This document shows positions 34,797-44,849 of a stretch of 64,000 bases of DNA, piece after piece. The number at the start of each line of letters is the position of its first letter. The first letter of the stretch is position 1. Position numbers and translations under genes: made by a program. The DNA is from Coccinella septempunctata (taxonomy: Eukaryota > Arthropoda > Insecta > Coleoptera > Coccinellidae). The stretch is taken from contig NC_058191.1 of the NCBI RefSeq assembly GCF_907165205.1, positions 6,760,501 through 6,824,500 of the forward strand, read 5' to 3'. The notes beneath the pieces are model-generated. The model saw only the letters and a program-made list of their open reading frames with translations. It searched no databases and had not been told where the DNA came from.

Positions 34797-36253
34797 AGTT
34801 TGGGAGCCGAAGAGGGAAATTCGGGATTTACTCGAGCGTGTCAGATTATAAGGGTACATACCTTGGTACCTCTTTCAAAAATTAGACCTGTATATAGGGA
34901 GAATTGTCTAGGACAGCCTGTCAGAATAGTAAAAAAAACGATCATTGTACATACTCGAGAGTATCAGATTAAGATATATGTGGGTAATTGTTGATAAGTA
35001 TATAGGTATTCTCTTAATCTGACAATTTAAGCGTGACGAAAATGTGTGGGAGGCTGCCAAAATTCCAAAAAAGACGTCAGTTGTACATTCTCGAGCGAGG
35101 TGGCGTTTTTTCTTATTTTGAAGCTAATGATTCAAGAATAACGGAAAAATATAATCTGACATTTTTAGCAAGCCGAAACAATTAGAATTGTGCATAAAGG
35201 TCACAAAAATCAGTTTTTTTGAATTATCTCCTCCCCTGGGCTTCAAATATTTTTCGCATTCATTATAAAAGTTGTAGAGCATAACATTATTTACAAATTT
35301 TGTCCTAAGCAATTTTTTCTACGTTCAAACGTTTTTGATGGCGATTAATGCAAGGTGTTTAGCGATACATGCTGAAGCGAAAATTCACTCGTTGGAAAAT
35401 AGTGCATTCTAAGGTTCTTTCACAGACAACACTAAAATTTTCGTTACTAATTTCGAAATTGTCATCAAAGAAATACCTTATCATTTTGACAATTGTAGAT
35501 TAGACTGGGATTCTACATTGACCTTGCCCTCTCGCATGTGTGGCTAAACTCCTCGCCCTTATTGCCCTTTAACCCGAGAACGGTTAAGAGTATGTAAAAT
35601 TGCTTCAGACAAAAGTTTTGTAGAATTGTATTATCTTCAACTTTCATAATGAATACAAAAACGATTAGAGGTACAGGCAGGGGAATATTAAAAAAAAAAA
35701 GCATTTTTATCATCCTCAAAGTGTCAGATTAAGAAAATCCCCCTGATTAGTCTCAGATTAATGACTACAACACCGAGATTAACCATCTGTATAAAAATCT
35801 GACACGCTTGAGTATGTACAAGTAACGATTTCATTTTACATTTTCACACAGGTTGGCTGTGACCTACCGTCACGTCCAAAGTGTCAGTCCCTTGAAAAGA
35901 AAACTTCCTTTATGTCCAATTAAGATATCCTCCAAAAATCTGACACGCTGGAAAAAATTTTTTTTTACCGTTTTCAACGTACGGTCAGTCCCACCGCGCA
36001 AACTATCAGATAAACATGAATTCATTATCAGAGACACATAGGGCATATACAGTATCTTAATCTGACATACGCTCGGGTATGTACACCTGATGATTTTTTT
36101 TTACATCTTTGAGACCCTGCAGACGCTTTCACCACTGCTGAACGTGCATACATCATATAACCTTTTCTTCTTTCTACCATCGAATCTTCCAAATCTACTA
36201 GGTCTCCACGACGCTCGAGTAAATCCCGATTTAGCATCGTCGGCGCCCCAACT
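34797..36253. mobile_element. Long-TIR element B with an internal motif array
   Basis: The left end AGTTTGGGAGCCGAAG and following GGGATTTACTCGAGCGTG pair with the right end CGCTCGAGTAAATCCC...GGCGCCCCAACT. A motif with consensus TTAATCTGACACGCTCGAG followed by TATGTACA recurs at least ten times in both orientations: 34831, 34954, 35013, 35088, 35152, 35721, 35796, 35937, 36058 and 36211. Many copies are followed by a T-run. No open frame of transposase size. Element A (17819-20260) is a second copy, showing that this is a mobile family. The target duplication is unclear (possibly CTT), so no superfamily is assigned. Confidence 0.75.
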
Positions 36254-36457
36254 CTTTAGGATGTTTCCAAGTGAGTTGAAAGTTACCAGACACATCTCAC
36301 CTTTTCAGGAACGATCTCTTTGATTTTTTTTTATAAAAATACGTAATGTCCGGTACAATGAGGCTTATAATCATAAAATATGATCTTATATTCAATTCGA
36401 GGGCAGAGAATTTTATATACTACTCTATTCACTCACATGAAAATTTCACACTATATA

Positions 36458-36710
36458 GGGTACTCTAACGATTTGTCCAATTAGCTGACCGTTCTTTGCC
36501 GTGGGGCAAACAAGCTTTTTCCCTCCATTGATTCCCATGCTGTTTCGGTCGAGTGCATGTTGTTTTATTGTGTTTTGGGCATGTTTCTCGAAAAAATTTT
36601 GTTCCCGACATTAGATTTCCTAACCTTAATACACACCGGTTCAATGAAATGCTTTGTATGCCTCACTGCAACGAACGGTTAGCTGATTTTGACAAATAGT
36701 TAGAGTACCC
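36458..36710. mobile_element. 253-bp MITE with TA duplication
   Basis: GGGTACTCTAACGATTTGTC on the left pairs with GACAAATAGTTAGAGTACCC on the right. The inner arms continue complementary through AGCTGACCGTTCTTTGC and GCAACGAACGGTTAGCTGA. TA flanks both ends (36456-36457, 36711-36712), as in Tc1/mariner-type insertion. It interrupts the surrounding old repeat at CTCTGTATAG-like sequence. No coding capacity. Confidence 0.8.
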
Positions 36711-36850
36711 TATGGGACGAAAATGTGAGGTTATAACGTCCGTTCTGTATAAGAGTCTCAGTAATTATGCATTATAGCACACTGTGGAATTAGTTGGTGA
36801 ATTATTAATTCGAAAATATGTGATGAATATAATTAACGTTTACATGAGAT

Positions 36851-36851
36851 G

Positions 36852-36889
<38 letters not shown>
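36851..36889. repeat. (AAT)n tail of the LINE
   Basis: About twelve TAA/AAT units at the 3' end of the minus-strand LINE. Tails of short repeats instead of poly(A) are usual in CR1/L2-like and related LINEs. Confidence 0.85.
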
Positions 36890-36890
<1 letters not shown>

Positions 36891-37111
36891 GATTTATTTC
36901 CAGAAAAGCAAAAAAAAAAGAAAAATACAATTTACGAATATACTTCAGCAAATGCATATCGGAAATATACCGGGGAATCCCATGAAGTAAAGTGATTTAC
37001 TTGTTATGGGAGTACCAGACTCATCTCCTACATGAATAACATCACAAATTGAAAATTTAACAAAAAAAAAAAAAAAACCCTTATTAAAACAGACCAATAG
37101 TACATTTAAAT

Positions 37112-40072
37112 CTAGAAGAACAACTTCAAACTCTCATCTTTCACATTTAGTAGCCATCTTCTTAGTTTAGTTTTCAACAAAGAAAAGTTGTTAACATCTC
37201 TTATATGCTGCGGAACCTGGCAGAACAATCTGGGAGCTATGTAGTGGAACGATCTCTGTCCCACGGTTTTCCTCGCTCTGTCAGTCACATATTGACTGTG
37301 TTCTCTGTACCTGGTATTGTGTTCATGCTCAATTGGCTTCAGGGCATTTTTGCTCCTATATTGCAAGCATACAACTCTATAACAGTAAAGCCTGGACACA
37401 TCGAAAATAGGTATTTCCTCAAAAAGTTTTTCTGTGGAGTAGGAACGATCTTTGTTATAAATAATCTTCAAAAAATATCTCTGTATCACATTAAGGTGAT
37501 TTTTATGACAATTATATGCCCCTCCCCAAGCCGAAATGCCATACTGTATATGAGACTCCACCAGTGAATGATACAGAATTTTGAGCTCACGAATTCCAAG
37601 AATCTTTTTCATATGTTTAAAGGTGAACAGGATCGATCTTAACTTTTTCACTAATTGATTAATATGAATATCCCATTTCAAATGCCTATCTATCACAACT
37701 CCTAAATAGGGATATGATTCTACACCTTCGATATAATCTATTACATTCTCTCCTCTCAACATTAGGTGTTCGATGTTTGGCAAATTGGACTTACTGCAGC
37801 AGAGCGTCATGAACTTTGTCTTATCTAGATTGAGTGTCAAGTCCATTTCATAGAACCAGTTTCTTATTTTCTCCATAATGAGTTCTGCTTTTTCCTTAAC
37901 TTGTGTCCATGTCGTACCAGTGAAAAGAATTACGGTGTCGTCCGCGAATGATGAAATATTAGCATCTATTTCCAATGAAAAGAGACCGTTAACATAAATT
38001 AAAAACAATAGTGGGCCCAAAACAGTTCCTTGGGGTACCCCAGTTGTTATCTTCTGGGGTTCACTCTTTTCTTCGTCTATCTGGACATACTGTTTCCTAT
38101 TATGAAGATATGATGCTAGCAACTTCGAACCAATTCCTCTCACGCCAAGATCCTCCAGGATATCAATGAGTTTCTGATGATTTACAGTGTCGAAGGCTTT
38201 GGATACATCCAGAAACACTGCAATTGAATATTGCCCCTGATCTAGTGCTTTGTAGGCGTTGTTTGTAAGATAAACAATAGCATCTTCGGTGGATTTGTTT
38301 GTCCTAAACCCAAACTGGTTTGGGGAGAATATATTTTGAACATCCATGAAATTCGTGAGACGTTTTTTGATGACTTTTTCCACAATTTTTGCTACAGTAC
38401 TGATCAAGGAAACTGGCCTATAATTAATAACCTCTTTTTTGTCACCTTTTTTAAATAGTGGTTTTATAATAGATACCTTCAGAAGGTCAGGAAAGTCACC
38501 TCTTTCAAATATTTTGTTTATAAGGTGAGTTAGGGGTTTTTTAATGAAATCACTGATTAACTTCAGATTCTCCGAGGTAATTCCGTCATCCCCAGGACAC
38601 TTGTTGTTCTTCAATTCCCTTATGCAGTCAAGAACTTCAGTTTCATCAGTCGCTTTCAGAAACATGGTATCTTCTACTTTTTTCCTTTTCACGACAGACT
38701 CTTTTGGTTTAGGAATTCCATCTGCCATTCTTTTTCCTATAGTAGCGTAGTGGGAATTAAACACATTCGCAATACTTCTTCTATTGTGGACCTCAACACC
38801 CCCATCCATAATACTTTCTATGCTTGTATAGGGTTTATGTCTCCCAGTGATATTTTTAATATTATTCCATAAAGATTTTGAACTGTTTCCATTTTTCTGT
38901 ATCTGGCTTTTCAAGTATTTTTCCCTGGTAAGTTTGAATAATTTGGTCAACTTATTTTTATATGTTTTGTACTTCCTTAATAATTGGTCGTCATCAGGAT
39001 TTCTCAATACTTTCTTGTACATACACTGTTTGACATGGACAGATTTCATTAAACCATTCGTTATCCACGCGTTTCTTTTTCTTTCAACATATCTCATCTT
39101 TTTCTGGATCGTAGAGTCATACAAGGCATTTGAGATTTTCGAAACAAGATAGCTGGCAAGTTCATTAACATCATCGATCTGATAAAATACATTCCACTCT
39201 TCACTACTCATTCTACTCATAAATTGTTTCTCGTCCAGAATTCGTATTTTATTTTCTCTGATGTTACCTGTTTTTAAGTTCATTTCATCCTGACATATAG
39301 CTATAGTGGGATAATGATCGGTGGTATCACAATGAAGAACATATGATTTAAACTGTAGGTTATTTCTCCTATCCCTTACGAAAATATGGTCCAATAAGGA
39401 CTTCGAAGAACCTTGCACTCTAGTATATTTATTTATGAGTGAACAGTATCCAAATTCCCCCAAAATGTTCAAATAATCTTGGTCATAGTCTGCATCACAT
39501 TTTAGGTCTATGTTTAAATCACCAGCGAAGAAATATACTTTTCCCTCACTACTACAATAACTCTCAAGGTATCGAGCAAGATCTTCATTGAACTCGTAAG
39601 GACATGACGACGGTGATCGATAAACTGCATCCACAACAATATCGTCCTCACTTCCACCAATAATTATTCGAAGTACTTTTGTTCTACCCATGGTCAAAAC
39701 ACAACTTTCAAATACAAGGGAACTTCTCACGTAGGCCACAACCCCATCGTTTTGATTGTATTCACCCAAATTGTAAAGTATTTCATATCCATCCAATCTA
39801 AAAAAACTCAGGTCAGGAATGAACCAGGTTTCTGTGAAAATGATTACATCAAATTTGTAACCGAGCGTTTTCAATAGAAGTGACATTTCTTCGAAATTTT
39901 TGTTAATGCTTCTGATGTTTGCGTGAAAAATGGAAAATTTTGGTTGCCCAGCTGTTTTTAGAACGACGGACATCTCGTAACAGTCGCTTATTTCCTCTGT
40001 TTCATATTCCATCATATTATCGAAATCTCTTATATATTGGTCCATCCCAGTACAAAAAAAAAAAATAAACAA
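37112..40072 (-). CDS. LINE ORF2: endonuclease and reverse transcriptase
   Basis: 986 codons, uninterrupted. The N-terminal AP-endonuclease-like domain shows HANIRS (Asn52), FTETW (Glu81), GDLNID (Asp185, Asn187) and TTDHYP (Asp251, His253), the expected catalytic set for nicking target DNA. The RT follows: IIKPLFKKGDKKEVINYRPVSL near 537, QFGFRTNKST near 586, FLDVSKAFD with Asp622, VPQGTVLGPLLF near 679, SFADDTV with the Asp pair 711-712, and LTLNLDKTKF near 745. The C-terminal 230 residues are the thumb region. There is no RNase H and no C-terminal zinc knuckle that I can see. Met1 is followed by FIFFFC; Met10 (MDQYIRD) may be the real start. It probably acts in cis on its own RNA by target-primed reverse transcription. 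Confidence 0.95.
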   Translation of the reverse strand: MFIFFFCTGMDQYIRDFDNMMEYETEEISDCYEMSVVLKTAGQPKFSIFHANIRSINKNFEEMSLLLKTLGYKFDVIIFTETWFIPDLSFFRLDGYEILYNLGEYNQNDGVVAYVRSSLVFESCVLTMGRTKVLRIIIGGSEDDIVVDAVYRSPSSCPYEFNEDLARYLESYCSSEGKVYFFAGDLNIDLKCDADYDQDYLNILGEFGYCSLINKYTRVQGSSKSLLDHIFVRDRRNNLQFKSYVLHCDTTDHYPTIAICQDEMNLKTGNIRENKIRILDEKQFMSRMSSEEWNVFYQIDDVNELASYLVSKISNALYDSTIQKKMRYVERKRNAWITNGLMKSVHVKQCMYKKVLRNPDDDQLLRKYKTYKNKLTKLFKLTREKYLKSQIQKNGNSSKSLWNNIKNITGRHKPYTSIESIMDGGVEVHNRRSIANVFNSHYATIGKRMADGIPKPKESVVKRKKVEDTMFLKATDETEVLDCIRELKNNKCPGDDGITSENLKLISDFIKKPLTHLINKIFERGDFPDLLKVSIIKPLFKKGDKKEVINYRPVSLISTVAKIVEKVIKKRLTNFMDVQNIFSPNQFGFRTNKSTEDAIVYLTNNAYKALDQGQYSIAVFLDVSKAFDTVNHQKLIDILEDLGVRGIGSKLLASYLHNRKQYVQIDEEKSEPQKITTGVPQGTVLGPLLFLIYVNGLFSLEIDANISSFADDTVILFTGTTWTQVKEKAELIMEKIRNWFYEMDLTLNLDKTKFMTLCCSKSNLPNIEHLMLRGENVIDYIEGVESYPYLGVVIDRHLKWDIHINQLVKKLRSILFTFKHMKKILGIRELKILYHSLVESHIQYGISAWGGAYNCHKNHLNVIQRYFLKIIYNKDRSYSTEKLFEEIPIFDVSRLYCYRVVCLQYRSKNALKPIEHEHNTRYREHSQYVTDRARKTVGQRSFHYIAPRLFCQVPQHIRDVNNFSLLKTKLRRWLLNVKDESLKLFF

Positions 40073-40150
40073 ACAAATACACCAACACCCAAAATGAACG
40101 AAAAAATCTCAATCAAAGAAAAGGAAAAATGAGCTTTATTTCTTCAAGAG

Positions 40151-41002
40151 TTATCCATCAACCACCGCAGTCCTTGAATTCTTCCTCAACTTGTACCTTT
40201 CAGCGAGTCCTGATGTGACAGATCTCGTGCCTCGAGTATCATATGACCCTTCAGCAGTTGGTCGGCCCTTTTCCACTTTATGAAAGTTCCGATATTCTGT
40301 ATTCTGCGGAATACTTCCAGGTTCTTGCTGATCTGCAATAGATGCTTGGGAGCGAACCGTAACCGGAGTTGCCGGAGCACTATTGGGTCTAGTGGTTTCC
40401 GTATCCACCTCCCCCAACAGCTCAAGATCCGAGATAGCATATGCTTTGTTGTCAACAAAAAGCTTATTGCCTTTTATATAGCAATTATCTCCTCTCTGTT
40501 TTGCAGAGAATAAATGCCTTCTCAAAATTTTAATTTCTTCTCTCTGAACAACAGTTAAGTCGTTAGCTATGTGCACTTGTGTTCCCTTCAATTTACTACG
40601 GTTCTTCAACACTAGTAATTTTTTCAAATAAGTATTAAACTCTATCTTCAATGGGCTATCCTTTTTTCTACCCAGAGTACGAAAATTATTGAGGTCCGCC
40701 TCAACCAAATCAACTCCCAGTAGATCCCTCAACAATCGGATAACACCATGTGTTGTTAACTCTTCCTCTATCTCTAATCCGAATATTATGAGGTTATTCC
40801 TCTTTTCTGATCTTTCCAGAAATTCAATCCTAGACAACAATTCTTGGTTTTCTCTTTCAACCTTGCTCAATCTGTGCTTGACTCCCTCCAACTCCAATGC
40901 AAACCTCACCTCCACTGCCTTTATTGCATCCTTAAGTTCCTCCCTGCTTCTTTTGATTTCTTCTAGAAGCGTTTTGTTGGTGATTTCTACTTCCTCAATC
41001 AT
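40151..41002 (-). CDS. LINE ORF1: coiled-coil nucleic-acid-binding protein
   Basis: 283 codons, intact, ending 78 bp before ORF2. Residues 1-70 form a heptad-rich coiled coil (EEIKRSREELKDAIKAVEV, VKHRLSKVERENQELLSRIE). Next comes NNLIIFGLE and a segment ending RTLGRKKDSPLKIEF, which looks like the RRM-like core of L1-type ORF1 proteins (Transposase_22-like). Then LTVVQREEIKILRRHLFSAK and YIKGNKLFVDNKAY resemble the C-terminal RNA-binding part. The last 70 residues are Ser/Thr/Arg-rich and probably disordered. Expected role: trimerise and package the LINE RNA as a chaperone. No zinc knuckles, unlike Jockey Gag-like ORF1. The start ATG is the first in frame after the 5' UTR. Confidence 0.9.
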   Translation of the reverse strand: MIEEVEITNKTLLEEIKRSREELKDAIKAVEVRFALELEGVKHRLSKVERENQELLSRIEFLERSEKRNNLIIFGLEIEEELTTHGVIRLLRDLLGVDLVEADLNNFRTLGRKKDSPLKIEFNTYLKKLLVLKNRSKLKGTQVHIANDLTVVQREEIKILRRHLFSAKQRGDNCYIKGNKLFVDNKAYAISDLELLGEVDTETTRPNSAPATPVTVRSQASIADQQEPGSIPQNTEYRNFHKVEKGRPTAEGSYDTRGTRSVTSGLAERYKLRKNSRTAVVDG

Positions 41003-41306
41003 TTTTACCTCGAAGCAGATGATCGTGTGTGGCCCCCTTTATATTTATTAATCGGCCTAACAGCATGTGCTGCACCGATAAGAAACGAAGGTATTTGTTC
41101 TGTTTTGATCGTTTTAAATAACACAAATTATAATATATTTTGGGTATTCTGGGATTTTCTCACCGAATTATGGCTACTTGTAGTACAAGAGAAATAGTAA
41201 CACAGAAACAGGCACTTTGGGCGTTTCGAAACTAGCTCAATATAATCGATATTTTCAATTTGTTTCACAAGAGAATCTACACCTCTTCTCACACAGATGG
41301 TTGCAA
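41003..41306 (-). promoter_or_regulatory. LINE 5' UTR, presumed internal promoter
   Basis: About 300 bp between the target duplication and the ORF1 start. Full-length non-LTR elements usually carry an internal promoter here. I see no TATA box or clear initiator, so this is inferred from position. Confidence 0.35.
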
Positions 41307-41666
41307 ATGAGATTGAAGAGATACCCTAGTTATTTGCATGGAGAATGAAAGAGATCAGTGCTTAAGTATATTTATTTTTGCTATAAAAGAATATGAAGTT
41401 ATTTAGGTACACATAACATGCAGTTGCTTCAGAAGGGTTAGTTGGTTATCCTCTTGGACTAAGTCGTTTCGTCAGTTCCAGGTTCTTGGATGATCTTCTG
41501 TTTTCTTCTATGGAGATGGAAGGGGTAATTACGAACATGCTTTATGGTTCTCATTCTGTGGTTATTGTCATATTCATATGTATTTTGAGATCATAATGCA
41601 TGCGCATAAAAAACATAATTAAGATTGATGAACCAGTCCAGGAAGAGATGCCAGCGAATAAACATA

Positions 41667-43033
41667 CATGGTGTACCAAGTTCGAAGGCCTATTAGACGT
41701 TTTTTGAGAACTGGTCCTATTTGAAATCTGAAAATTTGGATAATGATATTGTCCGGCATTATCTACTGAGCTGAAATATTCTTGAAGCCTAAGCACTTTC
41801 AGATATACAGGGAATGAAATCAAATTTTTCCAACAATTTTTTTTTACTTTTTCTTTCTTGATATGATAGAATATTCAATTTTGTATATATGTACTTCTGT
41901 TCAAAACGTTGCATTTGTCCAAATGGTTTTCAAAATATTGAGGAAAAACTAAAAAAAAAGGAGATGCATATTCAGTATTATGTTCGATATTCCTATTCTA
42001 AATATCTTAAGCACAAACCGTTTTCACATATTTGAAGTCAAAGAATGTGGGAATATTGTACATTTTCTCAATTTCTAAAAACTTGCCACAGAATGTTCCA
42101 AATGCTGTGTCAAATATGGGGATCAATATTTGCCCATAGTTTTCGTTTTTCAGATAAGTCCCCTAATTTTTTATGATTGCGTTGGTTTCTGCGAAGAAAA
42201 ATAATGACAGTCTTCTAATATGTCAATGTTCTAAAATGAATAATTCCTGAGTTATTCAGTATTTTCTGAATTTATGTCGTACGTAGAGTAAAATTAATAA
42301 AATCTGTTTTTTATCAATAATCCATGGTCATAGAAGATAAATTTTCTCTTTTTCTTGTGAATCATTGGGAAGATTTATCTTCTATGACTATGGATTATTG
42401 ATATGAAACAGATTTTATTAAGTTTACTTTACGTACGACATTAATTCAGAAAATCCTAACTAACTCAGGAATTATTCATTTAAGGAGTATTAACATGTTA
42501 GAACACTATCATTATTTTTGTTTTCAGAACCCAACACAATCATAAAAAATGAGGGTTCTAATTTGAAAAACGAAAATTATGGGCAAATCTTTATCACAAC
42601 ATTTGGAACACCCTGTGGCAAGTTTTTCGAAATTCAGAAAATGTACAATATTCCCACATTCTCCTACTCCTACCAAAACGTAAGAACGGTTTGTGCTGGA
42701 TATTCAGAATAGGATTATCGAACATAATTAATACTGAATACGCATATCTTCTTTTTTCAGTTTTTCCTCAATATTTTGAAAACTGTTCAGACAAATGCAA
42801 CGATTTGAACAGAAATAAATTCAGAATTGAATACTCTATCCCATCAGAGAGGAAAAAGTAAAAAAATTTTTTGTAAAAATTTACTTCCATTTCCTGTATA
42901 ACTGAAAGTGCTTAGGCTTCAATAATATTTTCGCTCCGTAGATAATGTCGAACAACAATATCATAACCCAAATTCTCAGATTTCAAATAGGTCCAGTTCT
43001 CCAGAAACGTCTAATAGGCCCTCGAACACCCTG
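41667..43033. mobile_element. 1.37-kb palindromic foldback element
   Basis: TA at 41665-41666 and 43034-43035. The left end CATGGTGTACCAAGTTCGAA with GGCCTATTAGACG pairs with the right CGTCTAATAGGCCCTCGAAC and ACCCTG. Complementary pairs continue inward: CCTAAGCACTTTCAG, ATGTACAATATTCCCACATT, TTTCTGAATTTATGTCGTACG and ATCTTCTATGACTATGGATT, to a loop near 42340-42360. Each arm is about 670 bp. It is the largest palindrome in the window and has no coding sequence. Confidence 0.85.
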
Positions 43034-43035
43034 TA

Positions 43036-43569
43036 TAAGTAGACAATTGATGAGTTTTCTTTACATCGATATGAAAATATAACAGTTATAAATTTCTCAT
43101 AAGGAGAAAGCATGAAATATATGCAGGAACATTATGTGAACATAAAATCCTTACATTAGCATAGTCAGGATTTTTTTGAGGAAGCCTAAGAAATTTTTTG
43201 AAACGGTTGCTTGCTCGAAAATTAAGTCGATATTAGTATCTAGAGTCGGAGCATCTGGAGAATGAGGGGTTCCAACTCTGGCCCCTATCTGGCGACCCAT
43301 GAATCCTTAAATCCTCAATAACATGTACGTTATAACAATTTTTTTCTGATAAAATATATTAATTCTAATATTCATTAAAGAAGAAGGAATTTACATTGCG
43401 GAACCTAAATTCTCACATGAATACTTCAGTATATCTGGAAATGATCCAAGTCGTCGTAGCGCAGTCTATAAGAAGTTTCCTTAACGTTGAAATAATTTCT
43501 TCATTCGAGAAAACTAGAAGGACATCAAATAACACCGAGTGTACATCATGTTTCTTCAAATGGAGACCA
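43036..43569. other. No gene recognised
   Basis: A short plus-strand frame at 43396-43581 has no domain and runs into the Penelope end. Nothing else is visible. Confidence 0.35.
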
Positions 43570-43612
43570 ATCTCGGTTTAAGGAACTGAATAAAACAATG
43601 GGATTTTAGAGC

Positions 43613-43644
43613 GACGTTTCGGCGTTACATTTCGCCTTCCTCAG
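43613..43644 (-). ncRNA. Hammerhead-ribozyme-like core of the Penelope terminal repeat
   Basis: Read on the minus strand: CTGAGGA (fits CUGANGA), an extra A, stem II GGCG/CGCC closed by an AAATGTAA loop, GAAA, then CGTC. ACGU between GAA and C is self-complementary, as in the minimal hammerheads described from Penelope elements, which need two copies to form stem III; cleavage would follow GUC. The extra A before stem II may weaken or abolish activity. Stem I was not established. Confidence 0.55.
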
Positions 43645-44108
43645 GCTACAAAGAAATTAATAACGATAAATTAAGTAAATGTGAACATACGCAGTGGCAT
43701 AATATAAATAAATCTAAAACTTTAGTAAAACAATACACAAAGAGATTTAACAGATCAACAAATCACACTACAACACAATTCTCTGTTTGGAGACTGACTA
43801 GACTGTATATTATTTGTCATAAAATATCAACCTCCAGTATCTCACCTTTAAAATCCCATATTCCTCAAAAGAAGAACTTGTCAGTGACAAAGTCATTAAA
43901 TAAAACTCAAAATGATGAACAAAAATGCTTTGGAGGGCTCAACTTTCGAGTACTTGATAAACTTTGTTGGTTTCGATACATTGCACATTGGAATCTCGAT
44001 TTTACTGATGGACAAAGGGAATGAATGAACGCCAACGCCGCAACATATGAAACATCAACACAAAAACCGGAAACAGAAAAACAGAAACAATGAAGAGGTA
44101 TATCATAA

Positions 44109-44849
44109 CTATCTGTTAATTAAATTTATATAAATATTATTTAGGGTGGAAGTATCAGCTTGAACATTAACATTGTCCCTTGTTCTCTTGATGTACACCA
44201 TTTCTTTAAAAATTCTCTTTTCAAAACTAGATTCTCTTGATAAAATTTCTGGTTCACCGAAATTGAAAGTGTGACCCGTATCCCTATGGTGGAAAGATAG
44301 ACCAGTAGAAAAGTTACCACTTTTACAATCGTTTTCGTGTTGTTTCATTCTATTTTTAAGGTATTGTTTGGTTTGACCCACGTAAGATGATTGACAATCA
44401 TTACAATTAACTTTATATATTAAATTGGATTGTAACAATTTGGGAATTTGATCTTTCAATCTGGAGAATAAGGACTTTATTGTCTTTTTGTAATAACAGA
44501 CAATACGTGTGCTTTTATTTGATAGAGCATTGACGAGTTGTTTTGTAAGAATCGGAACGAAAACAACTTTAAAAATTTTCACCGATGGCGTAGTATCATT
44601 GTTAATGACTGGAGTAATAATGGGATTGTTAGAAGATGAGGAGTAAAATATATTATTCACCAACTGTTTGGGGTAACCGTTCTCTTGTAACATTTTCGCG
44701 AAATAATCAAAATTTTTGCCGTGGAAACTGGGATGACTGAGCGTTAAGATTTTCTTTTTGATGTTTATTATTATTGATATTTTGTGTTTGAACTCATGAA
44801 ATGATTTGAAATTCAGTAATCTTCCAGAAGCTGTTGGTTTTTGGTACAT
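44109..44849 (-). pseudogene. Penelope GIY-YIG endonuclease domain
   Basis: 246 codons in one frame. The N-terminal portion (MYQKPTASGRLLNFKSFHEF) is the end of the RT region. From about residue 143, LIYKVNCNDCQSSYVGQTKQ gives the GIY-YIG fold start (IYKV and YVGQT) with the preceding CNDC cysteine pair. It continues with LKNRMKQHENDC, where the Arg and His are catalytic, and HHRDTGHTFNF and EPEIL. The Glu in EKRIFKEMVYIKR could be the metal ligand. The domain looks complete and would nick DNA during retrotransposition, but the RT upstream is split by shifts, so the element is probably dead. Confidence 0.85.

Larger units (their letters stand above)
36851..41306 (-). mobile_element. Full-length non-LTR retrotransposon (CR1/L2-like), both ORFs open
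   Basis: About 4.46 kb on the minus strand: 5' UTR of about 300 bp (41306-41003), ORF1, a 78-bp spacer, ORF2, 3' UTR (37111-36890), and a tail of ATT repeats on the minus strand. ATGAGAT at 36844-36850 and 41307-41313 forms the target duplication; joining the flanks restores the continuous older repeat. That match to an empty-site paralogue sets both ends independently. No frameshift or stop was found in either ORF, so this copy is young and possibly able to move. The clade is inferred from the ORF1 type, the APE-like endonuclease and the microsatellite tail rather than poly(A). Confidence 0.85.
36420..41480. repeat. Old dispersed repeat interrupted twice
   Basis: Left part 36420-36850 and right part 41307-41480 together match 1136-1450 in the TIR element at 992-2373 and the copy at 55430-55770. 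The colinear match crosses both insertions: GACGAAAATGTGAGGTTATAA and GATGAATATAATTAACG on the left, then TTATTTGCATGGAGAATG and TATCCTC-TTGG on the right. This copy has no recognised terminal repeats. Confidence 0.7.

Noticed and set aside
38544..39152. Plus-strand open frames inside the LINE
   Set aside because: They are antisense shadows of ORF2, which has all RT and endonuclease motifs on the minus strand. The frames at 37205-37567 and 40689-41051 are shadows too.
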